64,000 nucleotides of DNA from Halovulum dunhuangense. Lineage in GTDB: Bacteria > Pseudomonadota > Alphaproteobacteria > Rhodobacterales > Rhodobacteraceae. The translations under genes and the position numbers were made by a program. Below the pieces are notes generated by a model that was not told the DNA's origin, did not search any database, and saw only the letters and a list, made by a program, of their open reading frames with translations. The stretch lies in NCBI RefSeq assembly GCF_013093415.1, contig NZ_JABFBC010000001.1:1674001-1738000 (forward strand), given 5' to 3'. Shown here piece by piece: positions 24,593 to 32,733 of this stretch. Each line of letters opens with the position of its first letter. The first letter of the stretch is position 1.

Positions 24593-24608
24593 CAGTCTCT
24601 CCGCCACA
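24593..24608. other. attR: 16-bp copy of the tRNA-Ser 3' end
   Basis: CAGTCTCTCCGCCACA, identical to 1885-1900. The bases upstream do not extend the tRNA, so this is the duplicated core and not a second tRNA gene. It marks the right end of the island. Confidence 0.9.
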
Positions 24609-24704
24609 TGGCATGGTGAAGTATCCGAAGAACCGTGTTTCCCGACATCACTTCCCCCGATTGCCCAGTCCATACTGGAATGTGCGGACGCTGGCGCCCG
24701 CGCG

Positions 24705-25601
24705 TCATGGCGCCTGGATGCCCCGCCTGTTCAGGGTGATCCGGTAAAGACCGGTGGTCGCCGTGATGTAGAGTTGATGTTTTGCGCGCCCGCCGAAGCA
24801 GATGTTGGAGACGAGTTCGGGCACCAGTATCTTGCCCAGCAGGCGACCGTCGTCGGCGATGCAATGGACGCCATCGGCGGCGGAGGACCAGATGTTGCCG
24901 TCGCTGTCCACCCGGATCCCGTCGGCGCAGCCCGGGCTGATCGCGTGGAAATGGCGGCCGTTCACGGGGCGGCCGTCTTGCATGTCGTAGACCCGGATTT
25001 CCTGCGCATCCTGCGAGAACATCCGGCCGGTATCGGCCACATAGAGCCGACCCTCGTCGGGTGAAAAGGCAAGGCCGTTGGGGCAGTTCATGTCATCGGC
25101 CATGACATCGAGCGCGCCCGTCGCCGGGTCGGCGCGGTAGACGACGCAGGGATTTTCCTGCTCTGCGGCGAAGCCCTCGTAGTCGGTCATGATGCCGTAA
25201 TGCGGATCCGAGAACCAGACGCCGCCGTCCTGCGCCACGATCACGTCATTGGGCGAGTTGAGCGGCCGGCCCTCGAAGCTGTCGGCGATCACCGTGATGC
25301 TTCCGTCATGTTCGGTGCGGGTCACGCGGCGGGTCCCGTGCTCGCAGGAGACAAGGCGCCCCTGCCGGTCGCGGGTGTGGCCATTGGCGTAGTTCGACGG
25401 TTGCCGATAGGTGCTGATGCCCTGGCCCGGGGTCCAGCGCAGGATGCGGTTGTTGGGGATGTCCGAAAACAGCAGGCAGCCCGCATCGCCGAACCAGACC
25501 GGACCTTCGACCCAGTCGAAGCCGCCAGCGAGCTGCTTTACCGGGGCGTTGCCGAGAACGAAGCGCGCGAACTCCGGCTCCACGGTTTCGAAGAACGACA
25601 T
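24705..25601 (-). CDS. SMP-30/gluconolactonase family lactonase
   Basis: Predicted 298 aa, a six-bladed beta-propeller sugar lactonase. Family signatures are EGPVWF, LLFSDIPNNRILRW, the metal-binding Asn in LNSPNDVIV and the Asp near CPNGLAFSPDEGRLYVADT. It probably opens aldonolactones (glucono-, idono-lactone) to aldonates that feed the adjoining dehydrogenases. It is divergent from the GlcG-like gene across a 78-bp region holding a perfect palindromic operator, so it is probably under the LacI regulator encoded at 34133. Confidence 0.88.
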   Translation of the reverse strand: MSFFETVEPEFARFVLGNAPVKQLAGGFDWVEGPVWFGDAGCLLFSDIPNNRILRWTPGQGISTYRQPSNYANGHTRDRQGRLVSCEHGTRRVTRTEHDGSITVIADSFEGRPLNSPNDVIVAQDGGVWFSDPHYGIMTDYEGFAAEQENPCVVYRADPATGALDVMADDMNCPNGLAFSPDEGRLYVADTGRMFSQDAQEIRVYDMQDGRPVNGRHFHAISPGCADGIRVDSDGNIWSSAADGVHCIADDGRLLGKILVPELVSNICFGGRAKHQLYITATTGLYRITLNRRGIQAP

Positions 25602-25633
25602 GGGCTGTCCCTTTGCATGTTTCGTGCCGGCAG

Positions 25634-25645
25634 GTTATCGATAAC
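25634..25645. promoter_or_regulatory. LacI-type operator (site 1)
   Basis: GTTATCGATAAC, a perfect 12-bp palindrome between two divergent genes. Related sites at 28153, 30726 and 33961 precede or border the other units of the cluster. The central CG is typical of LacI/GntR-subfamily operators. Confidence 0.65.
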
Positions 25646-25679
25646 AATTCTGTCCGTCAAACATCGGGAGGCCTTTGAA

Positions 25680-26096
25680 ATGGAATGGACCCAGGAGGCG
25701 CGTGTTCTCAGCCATCATGGCCTGATGGCGATGCTGGGCGCGGCCGTGGCCAAAGCCGAGGCGCTGAACCAGCCGCAGTGCATCGTCATCGTCGACGCAT
25801 CGGGTGAGGTGCTCGCGGAGCTTCGAATGACCGGCGCGAAATTCCTCAGCCGCAAGAGCGCGCTTGCCAAGGCGCGGACGGCGGCCTCGATCGGGGCGCC
25901 CAGCGACGCGATTCCCGAGGCCGTCCGCGCGTCCATCGCCGCGGCCACGGGCGGTGCCGTGACAGGTCTGCCGGGCGGCCTGCCGATCATCCAGGGCGGT
26001 CATCGGCTTGGCGGAATCGGCGTGGGCTCGGGCAGCGGCGACCAGGATGTCGCGGTCGGGCGCGCGGCATTGGCGGCCATCGGCATCACGGACTAG
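25680..26096 (+). CDS. GlcG/HbpS-like (DUF336) protein
   Basis: Predicted 138 aa of the GlcG/HbpS fold: CIVIVDASGEVLAELRM, SRKSALAKARTAAS, GGLPIIQGGHRLGGIGVGSG and QDVAVGRAAL are the family blocks. Members occur in glycolate and sugar-acid operons; some bind haem, but the role here is not known. GGGAGG lies eight bases before ATG 25680. It converges on the idonate dehydrogenase gene with a 4-base overlap. Confidence 0.85.
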   Translation: MEWTQEARVLSHHGLMAMLGAAVAKAEALNQPQCIVIVDASGEVLAELRMTGAKFLSRKSALAKARTAASIGAPSDAIPEAVRASIAAATGGAVTGLPGGLPIIQGGHRLGGIGVGSGSGDQDVAVGRAALAAIGITD

Positions 26097-27136
26097 GCTG
26101 GCGCCGCTGCAAAGGCGATCTGCGCCTTCATCGCGCGGCTGCGGTCGCCGGCCGTCTCGAAGGCCTCTCGCGCGGCGGACAGCGGGAAGGTCTGGGTGAT
26201 CAGCGGTGCCGGGTCGATCAGACCCTTCCGCATCAGGCTGACGGCCGTGAAGAACTCCGCGTGGAACCGGAACGAACCCTTGAGCGACAGCTCCTTCGCC
26301 GTCATCGCCTGAAGCGGGAGGGTCATGTCCCCGCCAAGACCAAGCTGGACCACCGTGCCGCCCGGCCGCATGGCAGGCACCGCACCGGCAAGGGCCCTGG
26401 CCGCACCCGAACATTCGAAGAGGACGTCGAAGCGGCCCTTCTCGTGGAAATAGGGTTCGAGGGGCGCCTCGCTCGCTGCCATGTTCAGGGTTTCGTCCGC
26501 GCCAGCCATGCGCGCCATGTTCAGCGTGAAATCCGACAGGTCGGTCGCAACGATAAGGTCGGCGCCCGCCCGCCGGGCCGCCATGATGCACAGCACCCCG
26601 ATCGGGCCACAGCCCGTCACGAGGACCGACCGGCCCAGAAGCGGCCCGACCCGGTTTGCCGCATGCAGCGCCACGGCAAGCGGCTCGGCCATCGCGGCCA
26701 CCCCGGGCCGCAGGCCGTCCGCGGCGGCGCATTGTTCGGCTTGTGCAACCAGGACCTGCCGGAACGCGCCCTGCACATGCGGGAAGGGCATCGCCGAGCC
26801 GTAGAATCGCATGTCGAGGCAATGGTTGTACTCGGCCGCCGCGCAGAACCGGCACGCACCACACGGCCGGGAGGGCGATATCGCCACAAGCTGGCCGACC
26901 GAAAGGTTGGTGACGCCATCGCCGAGATCGGTCACATGCCCCGCAACCTCGTGGCCGAGGATCATCGGCTCCCGCAGGCGCACGGTGCCGAAACCGCCAT
27001 GGTTGAAGTAGTGCAGGTCCGATCCGCAGATGCCGCCGGCGGCCAGCGCGATGCGCACCTGACCGGGGCCGGGCGGCGGGGCGGGCCGATCCTCGATCCG
27101 CAGATCGCCCGCGGCGTGAATGACGATCGATTTCAT
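26093..27136 (-). CDS. idnD: Zinc-dependent L-idonate 5-dehydrogenase-like alcohol dehydrogenase
   Basis: Predicted 347 aa MDR-family enzyme. Catalytic zinc ligands Cys37 and His62-Glu63 (GHEVAG), structural zinc cysteines 92, 95, 98 and 106, and nucleotide-binding VLVTGCGPIGVL are present. Length and ICGSDLHYFNHGG agree with IdnD, which oxidises L-idonate to 5-keto-D-gluconate. The presence of idnO- and idnK-like genes nearby strengthens that reading; other polyols are possible. ATG 27136 has GAGGG upstream. It follows the 2-hydroxyacid dehydrogenase by 8 bp in the same operon. Confidence 0.8.
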   Translation of the reverse strand: MKSIVIHAAGDLRIEDRPAPPPGPGQVRIALAAGGICGSDLHYFNHGGFGTVRLREPMILGHEVAGHVTDLGDGVTNLSVGQLVAISPSRPCGACRFCAAAEYNHCLDMRFYGSAMPFPHVQGAFRQVLVAQAEQCAAADGLRPGVAAMAEPLAVALHAANRVGPLLGRSVLVTGCGPIGVLCIMAARRAGADLIVATDLSDFTLNMARMAGADETLNMAASEAPLEPYFHEKGRFDVLFECSGAARALAGAVPAMRPGGTVVQLGLGGDMTLPLQAMTAKELSLKGSFRFHAEFFTAVSLMRKGLIDPAPLITQTFPLSAAREAFETAGDRSRAMKAQIAFAAAPA

Positions 27137-27144
27137 GGCTGCCC

Positions 27145-28092
27145 TCACAGGACCGGGGACGGCAGATCGTGCCCGGCGAAATGCGCCGAGAGATTGTCGC
27201 GCAGCAGCTTGCCCATCGCCTTGCGCGTCTCGACCGTGCCCGAGGCGTGATGGGGCTGGACCAGCACGTTGGGCAGGGCGAGGAAGCGGGGGTTCAGCGC
27301 CGGCTCTCCCTCGAACACGTCGAGTGCCGCCGATCCCAGCGTGCCGGATTCCAGCGCGTCGAGCAGCGCCCCCTCGTCGATGTTGGAGGCGCGGCTGATG
27401 TTGATGATCATGCCCTCGGGTCCGAGGGCCGCGATGACCTCGTGGCTTACGATGTGGCGCGTCGCGGGTGAGGCGGCGAGGGTGACGAAGAGGAAGTCGA
27501 CCTCGTGCGCCAGCGTCACCGGGTCGGCGACGAAGCGCCAGCCGGGGGTGTCGTCCCTGGCGGCGACATCGCAATAGGCGATGTCCATGTCGAAGCCCGC
27601 GAGGCGCTTGCCGACCTCGAAGCCGATGCGCCCCAGGCCCAGAATGCCCGCGCGCTTGCCCCAGACGCGGGTTTTCAGCGGGTAGAGCCCGCGGGCCGCC
27701 CAGGACCCGTCGCGGACCCAGGCCTCGGCCCCGATCATGCCGCGGGCCTGCACCAGCATCATGGCGACGCCCAGATCGGCCACATCGGCGGTCAGCACGT
27801 CGGGCGTGTTCGTCACCCGGATGCCGCGCGCGCGGCAGGCGGCAAGGTCGACCGCGTCATAGCCGACGCCGTAGACCGAGATGATCTCGAGCGCGGGGCA
27901 GGCGGCGATCATCGCGGCATCGGCGCCAAGCTCGCCCCGGGTGGCGATGGCGCGCACCTGCGGTCCGACCTGGGCGAGCAGGGCGGCGCGGTCGGTCGCC
28001 TCGAAATAGCGATGCATCGTGAAGGCCGCGTCGAGCGGGGCCTGGTCCCAATCGGGGTAGGGGCCGATTTGCAGAACCTGGGGTTTCGACAT
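27145..28092 (-). CDS. D-2-hydroxyacid dehydrogenase (ketogluconate/glyoxylate reductase type)
   Basis: Predicted 315 aa NAD(P)-dependent enzyme. Rossmann motif GLGRIG, catalytic Arg in NISRASNIDE, Glu in DVFEGEP and His in QPHHASG are all present. In this setting it could reduce 2-keto-D-gluconate to gluconate, as GhrB/TkrA-type enzymes do. ATG 28092 has GGGAG eight bases upstream; the frame is open further but overlaps the divergent promoter. It is the first gene of the idnD operon and divergent from the idnO-like gene. Confidence 0.85.
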   Translation of the reverse strand: MSKPQVLQIGPYPDWDQAPLDAAFTMHRYFEATDRAALLAQVGPQVRAIATRGELGADAAMIAACPALEIISVYGVGYDAVDLAACRARGIRVTNTPDVLTADVADLGVAMMLVQARGMIGAEAWVRDGSWAARGLYPLKTRVWGKRAGILGLGRIGFEVGKRLAGFDMDIAYCDVAARDDTPGWRFVADPVTLAHEVDFLFVTLAASPATRHIVSHEVIAALGPEGMIINISRASNIDEGALLDALESGTLGSAALDVFEGEPALNPRFLALPNVLVQPHHASGTVETRKAMGKLLRDNLSAHFAGHDLPSPVL

Positions 28093-28140
28093 GGTCCGTT
28101 CTCCCGGTTGGTTTTGGTGGACGAGGTGGCACTTGATGGC

Positions 28141-28169
28141 TTGACTCGATTTGTTAACGATAACATAAG
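28141..28169 (+). promoter_or_regulatory. Promoter with embedded LacI-type operator (site 2)
   Basis: -35-like TTGACT (28141-28146), 17-bp spacer, -10-like CATAAG (28164-28169). The spacer contains GTTAACGATAAC (28153-28164), one mismatch from the palindrome at 25634. A repressor bound here would block transcription of the idnO-like operon and probably of the divergent reductase gene. Confidence 0.6.
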
Positions 28170-28209
28170 GGGGCTGTCGAAGGTTGTCGAGACGGAAAAG
28201 GCGCGGCTC

Positions 28210-28977
28210 ATGGGATTGGAATTGTTCGACCTTGGCGGACGCACGGCGTTGGTGACGGGATCGTCGCAAGGGATCGGCCTGGCGCTGGCGCGGGGGCTTG
28301 CGGCCGCGGGCGCAGCGGTTGTCCTGAACGGACGCGATGCCGCGAAGCTGGCCGCAGCCGCGCAAGACCTGCGCGCTGACGGGGCGCGGGTGCATGAGCT
28401 GGCCTTCGACGCGACGGATCATGCCGCGGTGCGCGCGGCCATCGACGCGTTCGAGGCGGAAACCGGCGCCATAGACATCCTGGTGAACAATGCGGGCATT
28501 CAGCACCGCGCGCCGCTGGAGGAGTTTCCCGCCGACGCCTTCGAGCGGCTGTTGCAGACCAATGTCGCCAGCGTCTTTCACGTCGGGCAGGCCTGCGCCC
28601 GGCACATGATCGCGCGCGGGGCGGGCAAGATCATCAACATCGCCAGCGTGCAGACGGCACTGGCCCGGCCGGGCATCGCGCCCTACACCGCGACCAAGGG
28701 CGCGGTCGCCAATCTGACCAAGGGCATGGCGACCGACTGGGCGCGCCATGGCCTGAACTGCAACGCGCTGGCGCCGGGGTATTTCGACACGCCGCTGAAT
28801 GCCGCGCTGGTCGCAGACCCCGACTTCACCGCGTGGCTGGAAAAACGCACCCCCGCGGGGCGCTGGGGCCGCGTCGAGGAACTGGTCGGGACCTGCATCT
28901 TCCTTGCCTCGGCCGCCTCGTCCTTTGTCAATGGCACCACCGTCTTCGTCGACGGCGGGATCACGGCCTCGCTATGA
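28210..28977 (+). CDS. idnO: Gluconate 5-dehydrogenase-like SDR
   Basis: Predicted 255 aa classical SDR: TGSSQGIG (16-23), NNAG, catalytic Ser146, Tyr159 and Lys163, and a GGITASL-type C terminus. Length and the LFDLGGRTALVTG start agree with IdnO/Gno, which interconverts 5-keto-D-gluconate and D-gluconate. ATG 28210 was chosen by ribosome site and alignment to the family start. It is first in a four-gene run with 4-base overlaps (kinase, hydroxyacid dehydrogenase, small protein). Confidence 0.85.
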   Translation: MGLELFDLGGRTALVTGSSQGIGLALARGLAAAGAAVVLNGRDAAKLAAAAQDLRADGARVHELAFDATDHAAVRAAIDAFEAETGAIDILVNNAGIQHRAPLEEFPADAFERLLQTNVASVFHVGQACARHMIARGAGKIINIASVQTALARPGIAPYTATKGAVANLTKGMATDWARHGLNCNALAPGYFDTPLNAALVADPDFTAWLEKRTPAGRWGRVEELVGTCIFLASAASSFVNGTTVFVDGGITASL

Positions 28978-29471
28978 CCGGGCGTTTCGTGGTCATGGGG
29001 GTGTCGGGATGCGGCAAGTCGCATATCGGCGCTGCCTTCGCCGAGGTCATCGGCGCGCGCTTCTTCGACGGGGATGACCTGCACCCCAGGGCGAATGTCG
29101 CCAAGATGTCCGCCGGCGTGCCGCTTACCGATGCCGACCGCGCCCCCTGGCTGGAGCGCGTCGGCGGCGCGCTGCGCCACCCGGGCACGGTGATCGCATG
29201 CTCTGCGCTGCGCCGCGCCTATCGCGAGGCGATCAACGATGCGGCGGGCGCCCCCGTGACCTACCTGTTCCTGAACGGGGAGCGCGAAATATTGTTGGAT
29301 CGGATGACCCGGCGCGACGGGCATTTCATGTCCCCCGCGCTGCTTGACAGCCAGATCGCCACGCTGGAGGCGCCGGGTCCGGACGAGATCTGCGTGACCG
29401 CGGATATCGACGCGCCGCCGCGCGCCATCGTGGCGCGTTTCCTGTCCGGATTGCTGGAGGAACCGGAATGA
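28974..29471 (+). CDS. idnK: Gluconokinase
   Basis: Predicted 165 aa, normal for GntK/IdnK. P-loop GVSGCGKS (9-16), FFDGDDLHP, and CSALRRAYR plus FLNGEREILLDRM are family blocks. It phosphorylates D-gluconate to 6-phosphogluconate, the entry to the Entner-Doudoroff or pentose phosphate routes. ATG overlaps the SDR stop, and its stop overlaps the next start. Confidence 0.92.
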   Translation: MTGRFVVMGVSGCGKSHIGAAFAEVIGARFFDGDDLHPRANVAKMSAGVPLTDADRAPWLERVGGALRHPGTVIACSALRRAYREAINDAAGAPVTYLFLNGEREILLDRMTRRDGHFMSPALLDSQIATLEAPGPDEICVTADIDAPPRAIVARFLSGLLEEPE

Positions 29472-30352
29472 GCCTGAATATCGCCGTGATCGGTGCGGGC
29501 GCGATGGGCGGCGCCATCGGCACGCGCCTGCTGGAGACCGGCCAGGCATTGCAGGTCTTCGACCTGGACGCGCAGCGGGTGGCCGACCTGGTGGCGCTTG
29601 GCGCCCGGGCCGCGCCCAGTGCCGCGATGGCCGCCGCGGCATCGGATTACGTCATCACCTCGCTCAATTCGCCCGCGATCGTCGAGGCGGCCGTGTTCGG
29701 CCCCGCGGGGGTGGCGGCCGGTGCGCGCCCCGGCACGCTGGTCATCGACATGTCCTCGATCGATCCCGAAGCCACCAGGGCGATGGCCGCGCGGGCTGCC
29801 GAAGCCGGGCTGCGTTGGGTCGACAGCCCCCTGTCGGGCGGTGCGCCCAAGGCATTGATCGGCGAATTGACCCTGATGGCGGGCGGCGCGGCGGAGGACG
29901 TGGCCGAGGCGCATGCCGTGCTGCGCCATGTCGCGTCGAACTACACCCATATGGGGCCGGTCGGGGCCGGGCAGACCACCAAGCTGATCAACCAGGTGCT
30001 GTGCGGGCTGGGGTTCCTGGCGGTGGCCGAGGCGACGAAACTGGCGCTGGACGCGGGGGTCGAGGCCGCCAAGGTGCCGGTCGCACTGCGCGGCGGGCGG
30101 GCCGACAGCGCGATCCTTCAGGAATACATGCCGCGCTTTGCGACCCGGGACTACCGCCGCACCGGGCGCATCGACAACATGGTCAAGGATCTGGAAGGCG
30201 CCCACGACCTTGCCCGGCGGACCCATACCGCGATGCCGCTGACCGCGCTTTGCCTGGAGATCCACCGCATGCTGACGGCGGCAGGTCTGGGCGGCGAGGA
30301 CCAGGCGGCCCTGATGGAATTCTTCACCGGCGCAAGGGGACCAATGGAATGA
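29468..30352 (+). CDS. Beta-hydroxyacid dehydrogenase (3-HIBADH/GarR family)
   Basis: Predicted 294 aa: GAGAMG dinucleotide motif, DSPLSGGAPKA substrate motif and the catalytic Lys in GAGQTTKLINQ. Members reduce tartronate semialdehyde or oxidise 3-hydroxy acids or 6-phosphogluconate-like substrates. The exact substrate is unclear. Coupled by 4-base overlaps to the gluconokinase and the 110-aa gene, so it is functionally tied to this pathway. Confidence 0.85.
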   Translation: MSLNIAVIGAGAMGGAIGTRLLETGQALQVFDLDAQRVADLVALGARAAPSAAMAAAASDYVITSLNSPAIVEAAVFGPAGVAAGARPGTLVIDMSSIDPEATRAMAARAAEAGLRWVDSPLSGGAPKALIGELTLMAGGAAEDVAEAHAVLRHVASNYTHMGPVGAGQTTKLINQVLCGLGFLAVAEATKLALDAGVEAAKVPVALRGGRADSAILQEYMPRFATRDYRRTGRIDNMVKDLEGAHDLARRTHTAMPLTALCLEIHRMLTAAGLGGEDQAALMEFFTGARGPME

Positions 30353-30681
30353 TCACGCGATATGCCCTGTTCGAGGGATTGGTGCGGCCCGGCGGGACCG
30401 AGGCCTTTCGCGCCGCGGTGCTGGACCGGCTGGTGCCGCTTTGGAAGCAGTTCCCCGGCAACAGCGAGGTGCGCGTGATGTTCGGCGAGCACCGCGACGA
30501 GGGCGCGCCGGAATTTCCGCTGATCCTGGGCATCACCTATCCCGACCGCGCGACGATGGAGGCCGCGTTGCAAAGCGAGGCCCGCGCCCGGTCGCGCGAC
30601 GTGACCGGGGAGATCGTGGCGGAGTTCTTCGACGGCCGGATTCACCACCACGTCACCACAGCCAACCATTTCGCCCCGTGA
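30349..30681 (+). CDS. Small dimeric alpha/beta-barrel-like protein
   Basis: Predicted 110 aa. The alternation of strands and helices (MITRYALFEGLVRPG, FGEHRDEGAPEFPLILGITY, and a His-rich end RIHHHVTTANHF) suggests a ferredoxin-like dimeric barrel (EthD/ABM-like). Coupled to the upstream dehydrogenase. Its function may be sugar-acid isomerisation or an accessory role; this is a guess. The stop lies inside a hairpin. Confidence 0.6.
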   Translation: MITRYALFEGLVRPGGTEAFRAAVLDRLVPLWKQFPGNSEVRVMFGEHRDEGAPEFPLILGITYPDRATMEAALQSEARARSRDVTGEIVAEFFDGRIHHHVTTANHFAP

Positions 30682-30693
30682 TCCGGGGCGAAA
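30669..30693 (+). terminator. Strong hairpin at the end of the idnO operon
   Basis: 10-bp perfect stem TTTCGCCCCG / CGGGGCGAAA with a 5-base loop, overlapping the stop codon of the 110-aa gene. There is no T-tract, so it may act as a processing or attenuation structure separating the enzyme genes from the ABC transporter genes. Confidence 0.5.
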
Positions 30694-30725
30694 ACGACCG
30701 GAGGGGGCGAATTGTCTTGACGGAT

Positions 30726-30737
30726 GTTAACGATACC
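30726..30737. promoter_or_regulatory. LacI-type operator (site 3)
   Basis: GTTAACGATACC, two mismatches from the 25634 palindrome, with TTGACG just upstream (30717-30722) and CATAAG just after, as at site 2. A separate inverted repeat AAGCTTG/CAAGCTT (30740-30756) follows. It probably controls the ABC importer operon. Confidence 0.55.
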
Positions 30738-30777
30738 ATAAGCTTGTCACAAGCTTCGGACGGACCGGGAGGATGTC

Positions 30778-31545
30778 ATGACAGCCGATAGGAAACCCGT
30801 GATTTCCATGCGGGGAATCACCAAGCGCTTCGGCGGGGTGGTGGCGCTGGACGGGGTGGATCTCGATGCCTATGCGGGCGAGGTTCTGGCCATAGTCGGC
30901 GACAACGGCGCGGGGAAATCCACGCTGATAAAGATCCTGACCGGGGTCTATCAGCCCACATCGGGCCATATCGAACTGGACGGCCGGCGCTTCACCATGG
31001 CCGATCATTCCGACGCGATCGCCAATGGCATCGACGCGGTCTATCAGAACCTGGCCATCGCCGATCACCTGACGCCTGCCCAGAACCTGTTTCTGGGGGC
31101 GGAGCTGACGCGCAAGGTCATGGGTCTGACGGTGCTCGACAACGCGCGCATGGAGCGCGAGGCGACCGAGGTGCTGCGCACCCGCCTGGGTGTGGAACTG
31201 CGCGACATGAATGTGCCCACCGAAAGCCTGTCGGGCGGCCAGCGGCAGGCCGTCGCCATCGCCCGCGCGGTCCGGCACAAGGACCTGCGCGTGCTGGTGA
31301 TGGACGAGCCCACAGCCGCGCTGGGCCCGCAGGAGACCGCGCGCACGCTGGGCCTGATCAAGACGCTGCGCGACCAGGGGCTGGCGGTGATCGTCATTTC
31401 CCACTCGCTCGACGATGTGTTCGAGATCTCGGACCGCGTGCATGTGCAGCGGCGCGGCACCTGTGCTGGCGTCGTGCGTACCGCGGATGTCACCGTCGAG
31501 AACGTTCTTGGCCTGATCACGGGCGCCAAGGCCACGGCCGCCTGA
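30778..31545 (+). CDS. CUT2-type sugar ABC transporter ATPase (single domain)
   Basis: Predicted 255 aa. Walker A GDNGAGKST, Q-loop VYQNLAIAD, signature LSGGQRQ, Walker B VLVMDEPTAAL and the switch His in VISHSLDD are present. A single NBD, like FrcA, and not the fused double NBD of RbsA. Energises import through the permease encoded 14 bp downstream. The upstream region carries operator site 3. Confidence 0.92.
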   Translation: MTADRKPVISMRGITKRFGGVVALDGVDLDAYAGEVLAIVGDNGAGKSTLIKILTGVYQPTSGHIELDGRRFTMADHSDAIANGIDAVYQNLAIADHLTPAQNLFLGAELTRKVMGLTVLDNARMEREATEVLRTRLGVELRDMNVPTESLSGGQRQAVAIARAVRHKDLRVLVMDEPTAALGPQETARTLGLIKTLRDQGLAVIVISHSLDDVFEISDRVHVQRRGTCAGVVRTADVTVENVLGLITGAKATAA

Positions 31546-31559
31546 AGGAAACCAGACAG

Positions 31560-32696
31560 ATGACCACAGCCACCCCTGCCACGGCGCCCGCCCGTCCCGA
31601 GGGACTGATCGCCCGCATCGAGCCCTACATGGGCGTTTTCGGGCCCCTGGTGATGATCGTGATGATCGCGGCCTTCATGGGCGCGGTCGAGCCGGCCCGC
31701 TATTTCCGCCTGTCCAACATGAACCAGATCCTGCTGGATGCGGCGCTCTACATGCCGATGGCGATGGCGATGACCTTCGTCATCACCCAGCGTGGCATCG
31801 ACCTGTCGATCGGGTCGGTCGCGGCGCTTTCGGCGATCATCATCGCCTTCCTGATGAAGCAATACGGCTTTCCGGCCTGGGTCTGCGTCTTCATCGCGCT
31901 GGGGCTGGGCGGGACGATGGGCATGATCAACGGCCTTGTCATCACGCGGCTCAAGGTGCCCGACCTGATCGGGACGCTGGCGATGGACCTGGTCTATCGC
32001 GGCTTCGCGCTGGTGCTGGCAAAGGGGCTGGTGCTGGCCCGGTTCCCCGATCTGATCACCGAGATCGGGCGCGGCCAGATGTTCGGCATTCTGCCCACGC
32101 CGGTGGTGATCGGGCTGATCACGATGGTCGTGGGGTATTTCCTGCTGCGCAGCACCCATTTCGGGCGCTACACCATCGCCATCGGATCGAACCCCGAGGC
32201 GTCGGAGATGACCGGCGTGTCGGTGGACCGGCACAAGGTCTATGCCTACACGCTGATGGGGGCGATGGCCGCGCTGGCGGGGATGATGCTGCTGGGCAAG
32301 CTGAACGCGATCCAGGCGACGTCGGCGCCCTATTTCAACCTGCATGTCATCGCGGCAGTCGTGGTCGGGGGCACGTCGCTGTTCGGCGGGCGCCCGTCCA
32401 TCGTGGGCTCGCTGGCGGGCGTGCTGCTGTTGTCGATGATGATCAACGCGCTTGTCACGCTGCGGATCGAGTTCTTCTGGCAATCGGTCGCGTCGGGCGT
32501 CGTCATCATCCTGTCGGTCGCGGCCTATGCCTGGTTGCAGAAGAAGGACCGCGACGGGGCCGCCTCGATCGGGGCGGCGATGGCCAACCCCGACAATCGC
32601 AAGATCCTGCTGCTGGCACTGGTCCTGGCCGCCGTGCTGACGGTTCTGATCGCCATCGGCGCGGTGCTGGCCACCCCGCCGGGGGCCAGCGGCTGA
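31560..32696 (+). CDS. CUT2-type sugar ABC transporter permease
   Basis: Predicted 378 aa, about ten membrane segments. RbsC-family signatures GIDLSIGSVAAL, FGRYTIAIGSNPEASEMTGV and AVVVGGTSLFGGRPSIVGSLAGV are seen. A C-terminal extension after WLQKKDRDG adds another hydrophobic helix (LLLALVLAAVLTVLIAIGAV), which most family members lack. Partner of the ATPase upstream and the binding protein downstream. Confidence 0.92.
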   Translation: MTTATPATAPARPEGLIARIEPYMGVFGPLVMIVMIAAFMGAVEPARYFRLSNMNQILLDAALYMPMAMAMTFVITQRGIDLSIGSVAALSAIIIAFLMKQYGFPAWVCVFIALGLGGTMGMINGLVITRLKVPDLIGTLAMDLVYRGFALVLAKGLVLARFPDLITEIGRGQMFGILPTPVVIGLITMVVGYFLLRSTHFGRYTIAIGSNPEASEMTGVSVDRHKVYAYTLMGAMAALAGMMLLGKLNAIQATSAPYFNLHVIAAVVVGGTSLFGGRPSIVGSLAGVLLLSMMINALVTLRIEFFWQSVASGVVIILSVAAYAWLQKKDRDGAASIGAAMANPDNRKILLLALVLAAVLTVLIAIGAVLATPPGASG

Positions 32697-32733
32697 CCCG
32701 CAGACCATAACAATCACCAAGGGAGGAAGACTG

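Larger units (their letters stand above)
1885..24608. mobile_element. 22.7-kb integrative genomic (defence) island in tRNA-Ser(TGA)
   Basis: Bounded by exact 16-bp repeats of the tRNA 3' end, with a tyrosine integrase, an AlpA regulator and a winged-helix-like gene at the right end and a cargo of restriction and other defence-type genes to the left. All recognisable genes read towards the tRNA. Sugar-acid genes resume just outside the right repeat and envelope genes lie left of the tRNA, so both flanks look like ordinary chromosome. No conjugation, capsid or relaxase genes are seen, so this is an integrative island that is probably not self-transmissible. Confidence 0.9.

Noticed and set aside
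24540-24660. Second tRNA-Ser gene at the right end
   Set aside because: Only the last 16 bases match the tRNA; no D, anticodon or T arm precedes them, so it is an attachment-site copy.
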